DNA of 64,000 nucleotides from Microbacterium endophyticum (GTDB lineage Bacteria > Actinomycetota > Actinomycetes > Actinomycetales > Microbacteriaceae). A program made the position numbers and the translations under genes. The stretch is taken from contig NZ_CP049255.1 of NCBI RefSeq assembly GCF_011047135.1, positions 1,922,001-1,986,000 of the forward strand, read 5' to 3'. Each line of letters opens with the position of its first letter. Positions within the stretch are counted from its first letter, which is position 1. Of this stretch, positions 1-8,035 are shown one piece after another. The notes below the pieces were generated by a model. That model saw only the letters and a list, made by a program, of their open reading frames with translations. It was not told where the DNA came from and searched no databases.

Positions 1-1
1 C

Positions 2-160
2 GGAACAGCCGACGCTGTGGCCGTGGGCCGACCGCTGATCTCGAATCCGGACCTGGCCGATCGCTGGAAGTCGGGGGCGGAAGAACACCCCGTCGACCCG
101 GCGACTCTTTACGGCAGCGGTGCAGCTGGATACACCGATTACCCAAAACTCAAGCCCTAA
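2..160 (+). CDS. Old yellow enzyme / alkene reductase, C-terminal fragment
   Basis: This is the last 52 residues of a gene cut by the window edge. The frame contains VAVGRPLISNPDLADR, then YGSGAAGYTDYPKLKP and a TAA stop. The GRPxISNPDL motif and the GYTDYP tail are typical of NemA-type NADH:flavin oxidoreductases, FMN enzymes that reduce activated C=C bonds. The N-terminal barrel and the catalytic residues are outside the window. Confidence 0.85.
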   Translation, partial: GTADAVAVGRPLISNPDLADRWKSGAEEHPVDPATLYGSGAAGYTDYPKLKP

Positions 161-218
161 CGAGTAAAAATGCGGGCGCACTAGCGTCGGAAGCATCGCC
201 ATCAATCGGAGGATCACT

Positions 219-893
219 GTGTCTGTCATCGCAATTGTCGGAGCTGGACCCGGACTCGGAGCCGCTGTTGCGCGGCGCTTCGGCCGTGAGGGCTTCTCGA
301 TAGCTCTCATCTCGAGGGATCAAGAAAAGCTCGACGCACTCGCTGGCGAGCTGAGCGCGACTGGGCTCACTGCTCGCGGTTACGCCGCAGACGTGCTCGA
401 GCCCTCCGCACTCGAAGACGCCCTTGCCCGTGCCGCAGCAGAACTGGGCCCCGTCACGGCGCTGCAGTACAGCCCGCTTCCGTCGCGCGACTACCTCAAG
501 CCGGTGCTTGATCTGAGCCCGGAGCTTGCGCTCGAAGCGCTGAGTTTTTCGGCACTCGGGCTCATTCACGCGGCGCGTGCAGTGCTCCCCGGAATGAAGG
601 ATGCCGGCGAGGGCAGCATCATCCTGATCAACGGTGGAACATCGGTCAAGGCGCGCGCAGGTTTTGCTGGAACGTCGGTCGCTTTTCCGGCGGAGAGCGC
701 CTACGGCGAGATGCTGCACGACGCGCTGAAAGACGAAGGCATCCGTGTCGCGCAACTCGTGATTCCGGGAGGGATTCCGAAGTTGCAGCTACCGAACGGG
801 ATCGACGACGTGGCTGAGCGGATCTGGCAGCTGCACGCCGAGGCTGGCGACTTCCGCACGATGCTCATCCCGCTCGAAGACGGCCGCGAGTAA
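219..893 (+). CDS. Short-chain dehydrogenase/reductase-like protein, atypical active site
   Basis: The 224-residue protein starts at GTG with a clear ribosome binding site (CGGAGGA, 207-213). The N-terminus has an NAD(P)-binding glycine motif (VGAGPGLGAAVARRF) on a Rossmann fold, and ILINGGTSV occupies the usual catalytic Ser strand. The classical YxxxK is missing: the corresponding stretch reads SAYGEMLHDAL, with no lysine four residues after the tyrosine. The protein is therefore a divergent or non-classical SDR whose substrate cannot be predicted. It follows the old yellow enzyme gene by 58 bp, so both may belong to a small redox unit. Confidence 0.8.
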   Translation: MSVIAIVGAGPGLGAAVARRFGREGFSIALISRDQEKLDALAGELSATGLTARGYAADVLEPSALEDALARAAAELGPVTALQYSPLPSRDYLKPVLDLSPELALEALSFSALGLIHAARAVLPGMKDAGEGSIILINGGTSVKARAGFAGTSVAFPAESAYGEMLHDALKDEGIRVAQLVIPGGIPKLQLPNGIDDVAERIWQLHAEAGDFRTMLIPLEDGRE

Positions 894-914
894 CAACCCT
901 GGCAGACTCGCAAC

Positions 915-1790
915 ATGTCTCAAGCCACAGCGGTTCTCGCACGCTTCGTTGACGCCGTGGATCGTGAGGGTCTTGGCGCCTACGGCGTGCACGTCCTCGT
1001 CGGAAATGACCATGCTGAACACCGGTGGCGAAGCGATGATCGCGAGAACCTCTACTCGGTGTCCAAAGGCGTGTGTGTTCTCGCCATCGGTATAGCGATC
1101 GACGAGGGGCTCATATCGCTTGAGACCGGGGTCGCGGAGGCCCTTCCGCACTTCACGCTGGGCGCTGGTGCGGAATCGGTGACTCTGCGGCACCTCTTGA
1201 CGATGTCGAGCGGAATCGACTTCGAGTGGTTCGCCGATTCTCCCGTAACGTCTCCAGATCTCGCTCAGCAGATGCTCGAGCGACCGACCCAGGGAGCTGG
1301 AACTGTCTTTCAGTACTCGGATGCCAGCACATATGTCGCGATGAGAATGTTGGCATCGGCTGTGGGAGATGTCGTTGCGTGGCTTCGTCCGAGGCTGTTC
1401 GATCCGCTCAACATTCACAACCCGCAGTGGCAGCGCTGCCCGCAGGGATTTATCTTCGGCGGGAGTGGTCTGGAGCTTCGCACCGAAGAGCTCGCGAGAA
1501 TCGGCCGCGTGCTGCGTGACCGCGGACTGTGGCGTTCCACCCGGATCGTCTCAGCCGATTGGGTCGACGCCATGCACACGGATTGGGTTCGGACCGGCGG
1601 CGACGCTCCATTCGCGCACTACAGTCTCGCTGTTTGGGAGGGCCCCGGCGAGTGCTGGCGGCTTGACGGCCGCTACGGTCAATATGTCGTCATCGACCAA
1701 CAGCAGGATGCCGTCATCACCATCACGGCGCACGAAGAGCACCGCGATCATCTCCTCGCGGAGTTCGCCGCGCGCGCACTCCGACAGTAG
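915..1790 (+). CDS. Serine hydrolase of the beta-lactamase class C / esterase family
   Basis: The 291-residue protein has the SxxK motif (SVSKG, around residue 47), with the catalytic Ser and Lys. It also has the LLTMSSGIDF segment that follows it in this family, and a YSDAS motif in the place of the YxN triad member. No signal peptide is visible, so it is probably cytoplasmic. The family includes esterases, amidases and D-aminopeptidases. A weak -10-like hexamer (CAGACT, 903-908) lies 6 nt before the ATG, so translation may be leaderless. The substrate is unknown. Confidence 0.85.
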   Translation: MSQATAVLARFVDAVDREGLGAYGVHVLVGNDHAEHRWRSDDRENLYSVSKGVCVLAIGIAIDEGLISLETGVAEALPHFTLGAGAESVTLRHLLTMSSGIDFEWFADSPVTSPDLAQQMLERPTQGAGTVFQYSDASTYVAMRMLASAVGDVVAWLRPRLFDPLNIHNPQWQRCPQGFIFGGSGLELRTEELARIGRVLRDRGLWRSTRIVSADWVDAMHTDWVRTGGDAPFAHYSLAVWEGPGECWRLDGRYGQYVVIDQQQDAVITITAHEEHRDHLLAEFAARALRQ

Positions 1791-1851
1791 CTACCTCGCA
1801 TCAAGGTGTGCATGGGGCGATGAGGTCATCGACAACTGCAACAATGGGTCT

Positions 1852-2469
1852 GTGCGTTCGTCCAGAGCTCCCCGCCTCTTGCGCGGGACGATCGCGGCTG
1901 CGGTCGCGACGTTCGTTGCTCTCCTCTCGCACATCGCTGGCGGGGGCGCGATGCCCGGATGGGTTGGAATTGCCGTACCGGCGCTTCTCTCGTTCGTGGT
2001 CTGCACTTTTCTCGCAGGTCGTGCATTTTCTCTTGTACGAATGAGCGTCGCAGTGTCGCTCAGCCAGCTGCTTTTCCACACGCTGTTTGTGCTTGGCCTT
2101 TTCGCACCAGGGGTTGCAACCGGGCACAACCACGACATGAACGCCGTCTCAGCAGCGGTCACGACGACGAGCGCCGACGACATGATCACGATGGTTCACG
2201 CTGACGCCACGATGTGGATCTGGCATGCAATCGCTGCCATCGTCACAACCGCAGCTCTCTACCGAGGCGAACGCGCTTTCGCGCAGCTTCGCACGCTCGC
2301 GGCCGACGTCGTTGTGTGGCTCCGGCACCGTATCCTCGTTGTTCTCACACCGCTTACACCTCCCGCCACGGTTCGCCAGCGCGCAGCAACAGCCGTTCTC
2401 GTCCTGCCTCGTCGCGTTCATCTCGCTTCTGTCCGCAGGCGCGGGCCTCCTCTTGCACACGTGATCTGA
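1852..2469 (+). CDS. Integral membrane protein next to the copper genes, function unknown
   Basis: The 205-residue frame opens at GTG 1852. Upstream codons in the same frame look non-coding, so this start is a best guess. The protein has about four to five hydrophobic segments (IAAAVATFVALLSHIAG, WVGIAVPALLSFVVCTFL, VSLSQLLFHTLFVLGLF, MWIWHAIAAIVTTAAL). A His/Met-containing loop (GHNHDM, then MVHADATMW) lies between them. The C-terminus is Arg-rich (SVRRRGPP). It sits 48 bp before copC and runs the same way, so a role in copper handling is inferred from position only. Confidence 0.7.
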   Translation: MRSSRAPRLLRGTIAAAVATFVALLSHIAGGGAMPGWVGIAVPALLSFVVCTFLAGRAFSLVRMSVAVSLSQLLFHTLFVLGLFAPGVATGHNHDMNAVSAAVTTTSADDMITMVHADATMWIWHAIAAIVTTAALYRGERAFAQLRTLAADVVVWLRHRILVVLTPLTPPATVRQRAATAVLVLPRRVHLASVRRRGPPLAHVI

Positions 2470-2482
2470 ATCCGTGTTGTGA

Positions 2483-2502
2483 GCGCCCGGTCGACCGGGC
2501 GC
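2483..2502. repeat. Perfect 20-bp palindrome in the copC leader
   Basis: GCGCCCGGTCGACCGGGCGC is an exact palindrome, placed just after the stop of the membrane protein and 15 bp before the copC start. As RNA it would form a tight GC-only hairpin directly upstream of the copC ribosome binding site (AAAGAGAGG). As DNA it could be an operator. No T-tract follows, so it is not a classical intrinsic terminator. Confidence 0.7.
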
Positions 2503-2517
2503 AAAGAGAGGTTTGCC

Positions 2518-3117
2518 ATGCGCAAAATTCGTACCTTCGCGGCCGGCATGTTGGTAGGTGCTGTGGTGATTCTCGCCACAGCGGTTCCGGCATCCGCTCA
2601 CGATGAATTGTTGGAAAGTAGTCCGGCGTACAACGCTCAGTTGGATGCCGCGCCCACCGAAATCACACTGACCTTCTCGGCTGACGTGCTCGAGATGGGC
2701 GCGGTCGTGATCGTCGCAGATGCGAACGACACCGACTGGGCAGCGAGCGAACCTGAAATATCGGGGGAGAGCGTCACGGTCGGCTTGCAGACAGACATGC
2801 CGGATGCCGGTTACGAAGTGCGTTGGCGCGTCGTTTCTTCCGATGGACACCCGATTTCGGGAGTAATTCCGTTCACGATCGGGAACGCCTCGCCGCTCGT
2901 GCGCGCTTCGGCGGGCCCTTCGGAGACGGCGACTCCGTCGCCCACAACAAACACTCAGATCACTTCAGAAGACGGCGGCGCCCTCCGGCCCATCGTCATC
3001 GGCGTCATCGGCGCGGCCGCAGCGGTCGCGATCTTTGCCGTCATCCTTTACTTCCGTCGTCGCGCTCACGCCGGCGGCACCGACGACGAGCCACGTGCTC
3101 CGTCGGAAAAACTTTGA
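2518..3117 (+). CDS. copC: CopC-domain copper-binding protein, membrane-anchored
   Basis: The 199-residue protein starts at ATG 2518, preceded by a good purine-rich site (2503-2510). A Sec signal ends in ASA, and cleavage would leave His as the first mature residue (HDELLES), the N-terminal histidine that chelates Cu(II) in CopC proteins. The family signature RWRVVSSDGHPISG, with the second conserved His, follows. A Thr/Ser-rich linker then leads to one C-terminal transmembrane helix (IVIGVIGAAAAVAIFAVILY) and a basic tail. The protein thus exposes a copper site outside the membrane. It is followed after 11 bp by the PCu(A)C gene. Confidence 0.93.
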   Translation: MRKIRTFAAGMLVGAVVILATAVPASAHDELLESSPAYNAQLDAAPTEITLTFSADVLEMGAVVIVADANDTDWAASEPEISGESVTVGLQTDMPDAGYEVRWRVVSSDGHPISGVIPFTIGNASPLVRASAGPSETATPSPTTNTQITSEDGGALRPIVIGVIGAAAAVAIFAVILYFRRRAHAGGTDDEPRAPSEKL

Positions 3118-3128
3118 AAGGCACTTCT

Positions 3129-3686
3129 GTGATCACTCGCACCACTACCGCAACCCGCCTCGGAATCCTCCTCGCGGCCGCAGCCGTCGCACTCACCGGT
3201 TGCGCGTCTACTACCGATTCGTCGCCGTCTGATTCACCCCTCCCAGCCGGAGGTACCGTCACCATTTCGGACGCATGGGTCAAAGCCGCTGACTCAGGCA
3301 TGTCGGCAGCATTCGGCGAACTCACCAACGCAGGCACCGCAGACGCGACCATCGTCTCGATTAGCTCCGACGCCGCCACGAGCTTGCAGCTCCACGAAAC
3401 CGTCGAGAACGACTCTGGCGACATGGTGATGCAAGAAAAAGAGGGTGGATTCGTCATCCCCGCCGGCGGCACGCTCACGCTCGAACCGGGTGGAAACCAC
3501 TTCATGCTCATGGATCTCACCGAACCCCTCGTCGCGGGCGACGATGTGAGCTTCACGGTGACGTTCTCGGATGACTCGACCTACGAATTCACGGCTCCCG
3601 TGAAGGACTACTCCGGCGCCAACGAGAACTACGAAGACGATGGCATGGACATGGGCACCGACTCCGACATGGACATGGGCAACTAA
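3129..3686 (+). CDS. PCu(A)C-type copper chaperone lipoprotein
   Basis: The 185-residue protein starts at GTG 3129. It has a lipoprotein signal with lipobox LTGC, followed by a Ser/Asp-rich linker. The copper-binding His/Met set of the PCu(A)C (DUF461) family is present: LHETV, then GDMVMQ, then GGNHFMLM. The C-terminal tail is rich in Asp and Met (DDGMDMGTDSDMDMGN) and may be an additional weak copper site. Members deliver Cu(I) to the CuA centre of cytochrome oxidase. Its stop overlaps the start of the peroxidase gene (TAATG), so the two are translationally coupled. Confidence 0.92.
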   Translation: MITRTTTATRLGILLAAAAVALTGCASTTDSSPSDSPLPAGGTVTISDAWVKAADSGMSAAFGELTNAGTADATIVSISSDAATSLQLHETVENDSGDMVMQEKEGGFVIPAGGTLTLEPGGNHFMLMDLTEPLVAGDDVSFTVTFSDDSTYEFTAPVKDYSGANENYEDDGMDMGTDSDMDMGN

Positions 3687-4912
3687 TGGCAGCGCCCGAC
3701 AAGGGCGCCAAGCGTCGCGACGGCGCAACCCGGCGGCAGTTCCTCCTCGGAGGTGCTGTCGCCGGCGTTGGCGCTGCCGCAGCCATTGGCGTCGATTACG
3801 CGCTGAACTCTCCGCAGCCAACGGATGCCACGGCATCCGTTCCGCTCAATGGCGAAGAGGTCGTGCCGTTCTATTCCGCGCACCAGGCCGGCATTGACAC
3901 CGATGCCCAGTCGCACGCGGCGTTTATCGGGCTCGACCTGCTCGCGACTACCGACCGGGATGCGCTCCGCAGAATGATGCGCGTGCTCACCGATGATGCG
4001 GCGCGGTTGACCGCGGGAGAATCGGCGCTCGCAGACTCAGAGCCTGAACTCGCTGTTGCGCCCGCGCGCCTCACAGTGACGTTCGGGTTCGGGCCAAAGT
4101 TCGTTTCTCGCGCACAGGGCACGGCGCCCGCGTGGTTGAAGCCGCTGCCGGCCTTCAGTATCGACCAGCTAAAGCCCGAGTACGGCGACGGGGATCTGTT
4201 GCTGCAGATCGCATCGGATGACGCGCTCACCGTCGCGCACGCGACGCGCATGCTGCTGAAAGATACGCGAAGTTTCGCCACTGTGCGCTGGACCCAGCGT
4301 GGGTTTCGCCGCGCATACGGGTCGGTCGCACCCGGCACGACGATGCGAAACCTGTTCGGCCAGGTCGACGGCACGGCCAACCCGAGCCCCGGTACACCGG
4401 AGTTCGATCGCGTCGTGTGGAGTCAAGACGGGTGGCTTGCGGGAGGCACGAGCGCCGTCATCCGTCGCACGCACATGAACCTCGATAAGTGGGACAAACT
4501 CGATCGCACCGGTCGCGAACAGTCGGTCGGCAGATACATGTCGAATGGCGCACCGCTCACCGGAAGCACCGAGCATGACGAGCCCGACTTCGACGCGAAG
4601 ACATCGATCGGATTCCCCGTGATTCCGGAGTTCTCGCACATGCGGCGGGCACGTAGCGATAACACTGCCGAGCGCATCTTTCGCCGCGGATACAACTACG
4701 ACGAACGCCCTGACGATGCGACAGTGTCGAACTCGGGGCTCGTTTTCGTGTCGTTCCAAGCAGACGTCGACCGCCAGTTCGTGCCGGTTCAGCAGCGACT
4801 GTCGGACCTCGACCTGCTCAACGAGTGGACAACGCCGATCGGCTCAGCGGTCTTCGCCATTCCGCCCGGCTGCGCCGAAGGCGGCTACATCGGAGAGACC
4901 CTGCTCGCCTAG
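3686..4912 (+). CDS. efeB: Dye-decolorizing (DyP/EfeB-type) heme peroxidase, Tat-exported
   Basis: The 408-residue protein begins with a twin-arginine signal (RRQFLLGGAVAGVGAAAA) for folded export. It carries the DyP distal motif GQVDG (Asp228), the proximal heme-ligand region SHMRRA (His318) and the RRGYNY motif typical of EfeB-like enzymes. EfeB partners EfeU and EfeO are not in the window. Instead the gene is coupled to copper genes, so it may serve peroxide or copper stress rather than iron uptake. No downstream gene runs the same way; a hairpin element follows. Confidence 0.92.
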   Translation: MAAPDKGAKRRDGATRRQFLLGGAVAGVGAAAAIGVDYALNSPQPTDATASVPLNGEEVVPFYSAHQAGIDTDAQSHAAFIGLDLLATTDRDALRRMMRVLTDDAARLTAGESALADSEPELAVAPARLTVTFGFGPKFVSRAQGTAPAWLKPLPAFSIDQLKPEYGDGDLLLQIASDDALTVAHATRMLLKDTRSFATVRWTQRGFRRAYGSVAPGTTMRNLFGQVDGTANPSPGTPEFDRVVWSQDGWLAGGTSAVIRRTHMNLDKWDKLDRTGREQSVGRYMSNGAPLTGSTEHDEPDFDAKTSIGFPVIPEFSHMRRARSDNTAERIFRRGYNYDERPDDATVSNSGLVFVSFQADVDRQFVPVQQRLSDLDLLNEWTTPIGSAVFAIPPGCAEGGYIGETLLA

Positions 4913-4960
4913 CCGAGGCATCCGGTTCTCTTTCTGTTCCTAGTTCTGCGGTTTTCTCTT

Positions 4961-5046
4961 GCCGAAACGCTGCTCATCACGCTCGACACGCCGAGTGGCC
5001 TCAGCGAGGCTCGGTGTGTCGCACGAAAGAGCAGCGTTTCGGCGAG
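4961..5046 (+). repeat. 86-bp hairpin element, copy A
   Basis: This is a long inverted repeat. The outer arms are a perfect 15 bp (4961-4975 and 5029-5043, GCCGAAACGCTGCTC and its complement). The middle stem is near-perfect (CGACACGCCGAG with CTCGGTGTGTCG) and the apical stem is GCCTC-AGC-GAGGC. It lies between two convergent genes. The same arm sequences recur at 7934-8018 and 10931-11015, so this is a dispersed element and not just a local terminator. Confidence 0.9.
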
Positions 5047-5082
5047 AAAAAAAGAAGAACAGAAGAAGAACCGGGATGCCGG

Positions 5083-5958
5083 CTACGGCCGAAGCCGCGG
5101 GATCAGCACAGGGGTACGGCTCTTGTAGTTCTCGTAGCCCCGCTGCCCGCCCCACCGGTTGTCGGCTTTGGCTTCGAGGAGCGGCACACCACTCACTTTT
5201 GTGAGGAGAAGTACGACGAACAGTGGCGAGATCAACGCGACCCACTGCCAACCGACGAGAGCGGGAGCAGCAACGATAGCGACGCCTATCCAGAGCACGA
5301 TTTCTCCGAAGTAGTTCGGATGCCGCGAGCGAGACCACAGACCCGACCTGATGAAGGAGCCCTCGTTTTCGCTGTCGGCTTTGAACGCTGCCTTCTGCCA
5401 GTCGGCGGCGATCTCAATGCCGAGCCCGAGAACCCACATGCCGATACCTATGACTTCGATCCAACCGACCGGCACAGGGTCGCTCGCGCTGCTCATCGCA
5501 ATCCACGCGGCTGCTGCAGTGAGACTTACCCAGAGTCCCTGCAGCACCCACACCCGCAGGAACCGGATTTTGGAGGTCTTCAATTCGTCGAAGCGGTCGT
5601 CGGAGCCAGACTTGTGAATGCGAACGAACAGGAAGCTTCCGAGGCGAATCGCCCAAACGATCACCATCACGGCGAGCACGACACTGCGTGCATCTACGCT
5701 CGGCGACAGCAGCAGGATGCTGAGCGAGACGATGATGAACGTGAGGCTTCCGGTGAGATCGAAGAACCGCTCCGTTTTGAGCGCAGCCGACGGCACGTAC
5801 ACGAGAACTTGAATCAGGAACGCGGCAGCTACAGCAAGCGCAAACAACGGGACACCGGCTACGAGCTCACCGCCCTGGCTTCCAGCGAGGGCGGTGAGCG
5901 CTCCGATGAGAACGGCCACGATGACAGCAATGAGTGAAGCGCGCTTTTGCTTATCCAT
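5083..5958 (-). CDS. DUF1295-family membrane protein (steroid 5-alpha-reductase-like)
   Basis: The 291-residue polytopic protein has about seven hydrophobic helices. The C-terminal half carries the family block GLWSRSRHPNYFGEIVLWIGV and a final LLEAKADNRWG segment, as in DUF1295 and isoprenylcysteine methyltransferase/steroid reductase-like proteins. The conserved HPNYFGE motif is characteristic. The true substrate is not known. It lies 18 bp downstream of fadD on the same strand, so co-transcription with the acyl-CoA ligase gene and a lipid-related role are plausible. Confidence 0.88.
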   Translation of the reverse strand: MDKQKRASLIAVIVAVLIGALTALAGSQGGELVAGVPLFALAVAAAFLIQVLVYVPSAALKTERFFDLTGSLTFIIVSLSILLLSPSVDARSVVLAVMVIVWAIRLGSFLFVRIHKSGSDDRFDELKTSKIRFLRVWVLQGLWVSLTAAAAWIAMSSASDPVPVGWIEVIGIGMWVLGLGIEIAADWQKAAFKADSENEGSFIRSGLWSRSRHPNYFGEIVLWIGVAIVAAPALVGWQWVALISPLFVVLLLTKVSGVPLLEAKADNRWGGQRGYENYKSRTPVLIPRLRP

Positions 5959-5976
5959 GTATGAGGATTCCTTGGC

Positions 5977-7806
5977 TTAGCGGTAGAGGTCATCGACGAC
6001 GGCGGAGCCGCGCTCGAGGATGACTTGGCGCTTGATTTTGAGAGTGGGGGTGATGAGCGAACTGTCGCCGAGATCTGTTGAGAGCAGGGTGAATCGGCGT
6101 ACTTGCTCGCTGTGAGCGACGCGCACGTTGGCGGCGTTGACGACGCGCTGAACGTGCGAGCGCAAACGTGAATCGACGACTCTGGTCAGATCCGGGCCGG
6201 TCGGTTCTTCGATGGTTATGCCTTCGGCGAGTGCCCACGCTTTCGTTTCGTCTGGGTCGAGGAGGATGAGAGCCGAAAGGAAAGATCTGCCTTCGCCAAC
6301 CATCACCGCGTGGGACACGAGAGGACTCTTTTCGACGGTGGTTTCCCACGGCATCGGCACGATCGTCTTTCCGCCGGAAGTGACGATGACGTCCTTGACC
6401 CTGCCGCAGAGAACGAGGCGGCCGTCCGCATCGAGAGAGCCGAGGTCTCCGGTGCGGAAGAATCCGTCGACGAAAGCACCTTCGTTGTGCCGAGGGTTGC
6501 GGTATCCGTTAAAAACGCCGACCCCGCGCGCAAGAATCTCGCCCTCAGCACTGATGCGAATTGTCGAACCGGGCAGCGGCAGCCCCACTGTGCCGGAGCG
6601 AATATTTCCGGGCAGGTTGCCGGTAAGTGGCGCTGTAGTTTCGGTGAGGCCGTAGCCCTCGATAACCGGGACCCCGATACCTCGGAAGAACAGCGAGAGG
6701 TCGGCTTCAAGCGCCGCACCACCCGAGAGTACGTAGTTGACGCGACCGCCCATGACGGCACGAAGTCGACGAAAGAACAGAGCGTCGTAGCACGCGCGCT
6801 TCACCCGCAGACCGATCGACGCGCGAGCGGCCGTTCGGTCCTCGCTGTGGTTCCCCCACTCGACGGCCGTAGCGGATGCCGCATCCCACATCCGTGAGAG
6901 GCCCGCACCTGCAGCTTTCGCTGACGCGGCGGCGCGAATCTTTTGCAGAACCCGCGGCACGACCACCAAGAAAGTGGGGCGCAGCACCGGCAAGTTAGTG
7001 ATGACAGCTTTCGGATCTGAAATGTGCGCGATGCGCATACCGCTCGCCAGACAGATCAGCTGCAGACCCCGAGCCAAGACGTGAGCGAGGGGAAGAAAGA
7101 TGATCGTATTTCCACCCGGGTGCACGACTTCGCGGTAGGCCGCGGCAATGTTCAGCACCTGCCCGAGAAAGTTTCGGTGCGTGAGAATCGCGCCCTTCGG
7201 CTCGCCGGTCGTGCCGGATGTGTAGACGATCGTCGCGGTGTCATCGAGGCTGGCAGACTGTCGGCGGTGCTCAAGATCGGCGTCGCTGACGCGGTTACCG
7301 CGGGCCGTGAGCTTCGCGAGAGTGTAAGTTTCACCGCCTGTAGCGGCGGCATCCATCACCCAGACGCCGAGCGCGCCGGCGCCCGTTTCGTCGAAGGCGG
7401 AGCGCAGAGTCTCAGCTTGAGTCGCCGAACCAGCCACTGCAAGCCGCACGTGGGCGTCGGCGACGATGGCCGAGACCTGCACCGGTGAAGATGTGTCGTA
7501 GATCGGCACCACAACGCCGCCAGCAAACCAGATCGCCAGGTCGGCAACTGCCCACTCGTACCGCGATGGCGCCATGATCGCGACGGTGTCTCCGGCGGCG
7601 ATGTCTGCCGCGATGAGTCCTTTGGCGAGGACCTTCACGTCATCGAGAAACTGCTCCGTGGTCACCTGCTGCCACGTGCCTGGCTTCTCAGCCGGTACGT
7701 CAAATGCGGCGTGCTCGGGTGCATCGGATGCCCGCCGCACTAATAAGTCGGTCACGTTGCGATACGAGTCGAGGTAAACGCGAAGCTGTGTGGAGGACTC
7801 CTGCAT
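5977..7806 (-). CDS. fadD: Long-chain fatty acid-CoA ligase
   Basis: The 609-residue protein belongs to the ANL superfamily. The P-loop motif is IVYTSGTTGEPKGAILTH, the A5-type motif is GYGLTETTAP, the hinge is near RTGDLGSLDADGRLVLCGR, and a GGKTIVP segment follows. Length and architecture match FadD15-type enzymes. It activates fatty acids to acyl-CoA through acyl-AMP in the cytoplasm. The final catalytic lysine region (LTPTLKIKRQVI) is intact. Its promoter region contains hairpin copy B. Confidence 0.93.
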   Translation of the reverse strand: MQESSTQLRVYLDSYRNVTDLLVRRASDAPEHAAFDVPAEKPGTWQQVTTEQFLDDVKVLAKGLIAADIAAGDTVAIMAPSRYEWAVADLAIWFAGGVVVPIYDTSSPVQVSAIVADAHVRLAVAGSATQAETLRSAFDETGAGALGVWVMDAAATGGETYTLAKLTARGNRVSDADLEHRRQSASLDDTATIVYTSGTTGEPKGAILTHRNFLGQVLNIAAAYREVVHPGGNTIIFLPLAHVLARGLQLICLASGMRIAHISDPKAVITNLPVLRPTFLVVVPRVLQKIRAAASAKAAGAGLSRMWDAASATAVEWGNHSEDRTAARASIGLRVKRACYDALFFRRLRAVMGGRVNYVLSGGAALEADLSLFFRGIGVPVIEGYGLTETTAPLTGNLPGNIRSGTVGLPLPGSTIRISAEGEILARGVGVFNGYRNPRHNEGAFVDGFFRTGDLGSLDADGRLVLCGRVKDVIVTSGGKTIVPMPWETTVEKSPLVSHAVMVGEGRSFLSALILLDPDETKAWALAEGITIEEPTGPDLTRVVDSRLRSHVQRVVNAANVRVAHSEQVRRFTLLSTDLGDSSLITPTLKIKRQVILERGSAVVDDLYR

Positions 7807-7933
7807 GTAGCTGCTTTCTTGTGCTCTTGCCGTGTGTGTACGTCACGGCATCCGGTCTTGCTCTCTGGTGCTTCGGAGCGCCGCGCACAACGGATGGCCC
7901 TCGCGCCCCTCCCCTCCCCACGAGTGCTCAGAC

Positions 7934-8018
7934 GCCGAAACGCTGCTCTCAGCACGAACACGCCGGGCTCTAGTAGAAGAGCCCGGCGTGTCGAGTCGAG
8001 AAGCAGCGTTTCGGCGAG
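7934..8018 (+). repeat. 86-bp hairpin element, copy B
   Basis: The outer arms are identical to copy A (CGCCGAAACGCTGCT at 7933-7947, its complement at 8002-8016). The inner stem is a perfect 14 bp (7958-7971 with 7978-7991, ACACGCCGGGCTCT). It lies in the 229-bp gap downstream of the DUF4097-like gene and upstream of fadD, both on the minus strand. The remainder of that gap (7807-7933) shows no ORF I can support. Confidence 0.9.
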
Positions 8019-8035
8019 TGGGTCTTAAACAGCCC

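Noticed and set aside
1369..1851. Long open frame (to 2469) beginning inside the serine hydrolase gene
   Set aside because: The first ~160 codons are Ser/Arg-rich and out of frame with a well-supported hydrolase. Only the part from GTG 1852 looks like a real membrane protein.
4825..5937. Long + strand ORF of 370 codons over the DUF1295 gene
   Set aside because: It is Arg/Glu/Asp/His-rich antisense noise over a clear membrane protein on the minus strand, and it runs through hairpin copy A.
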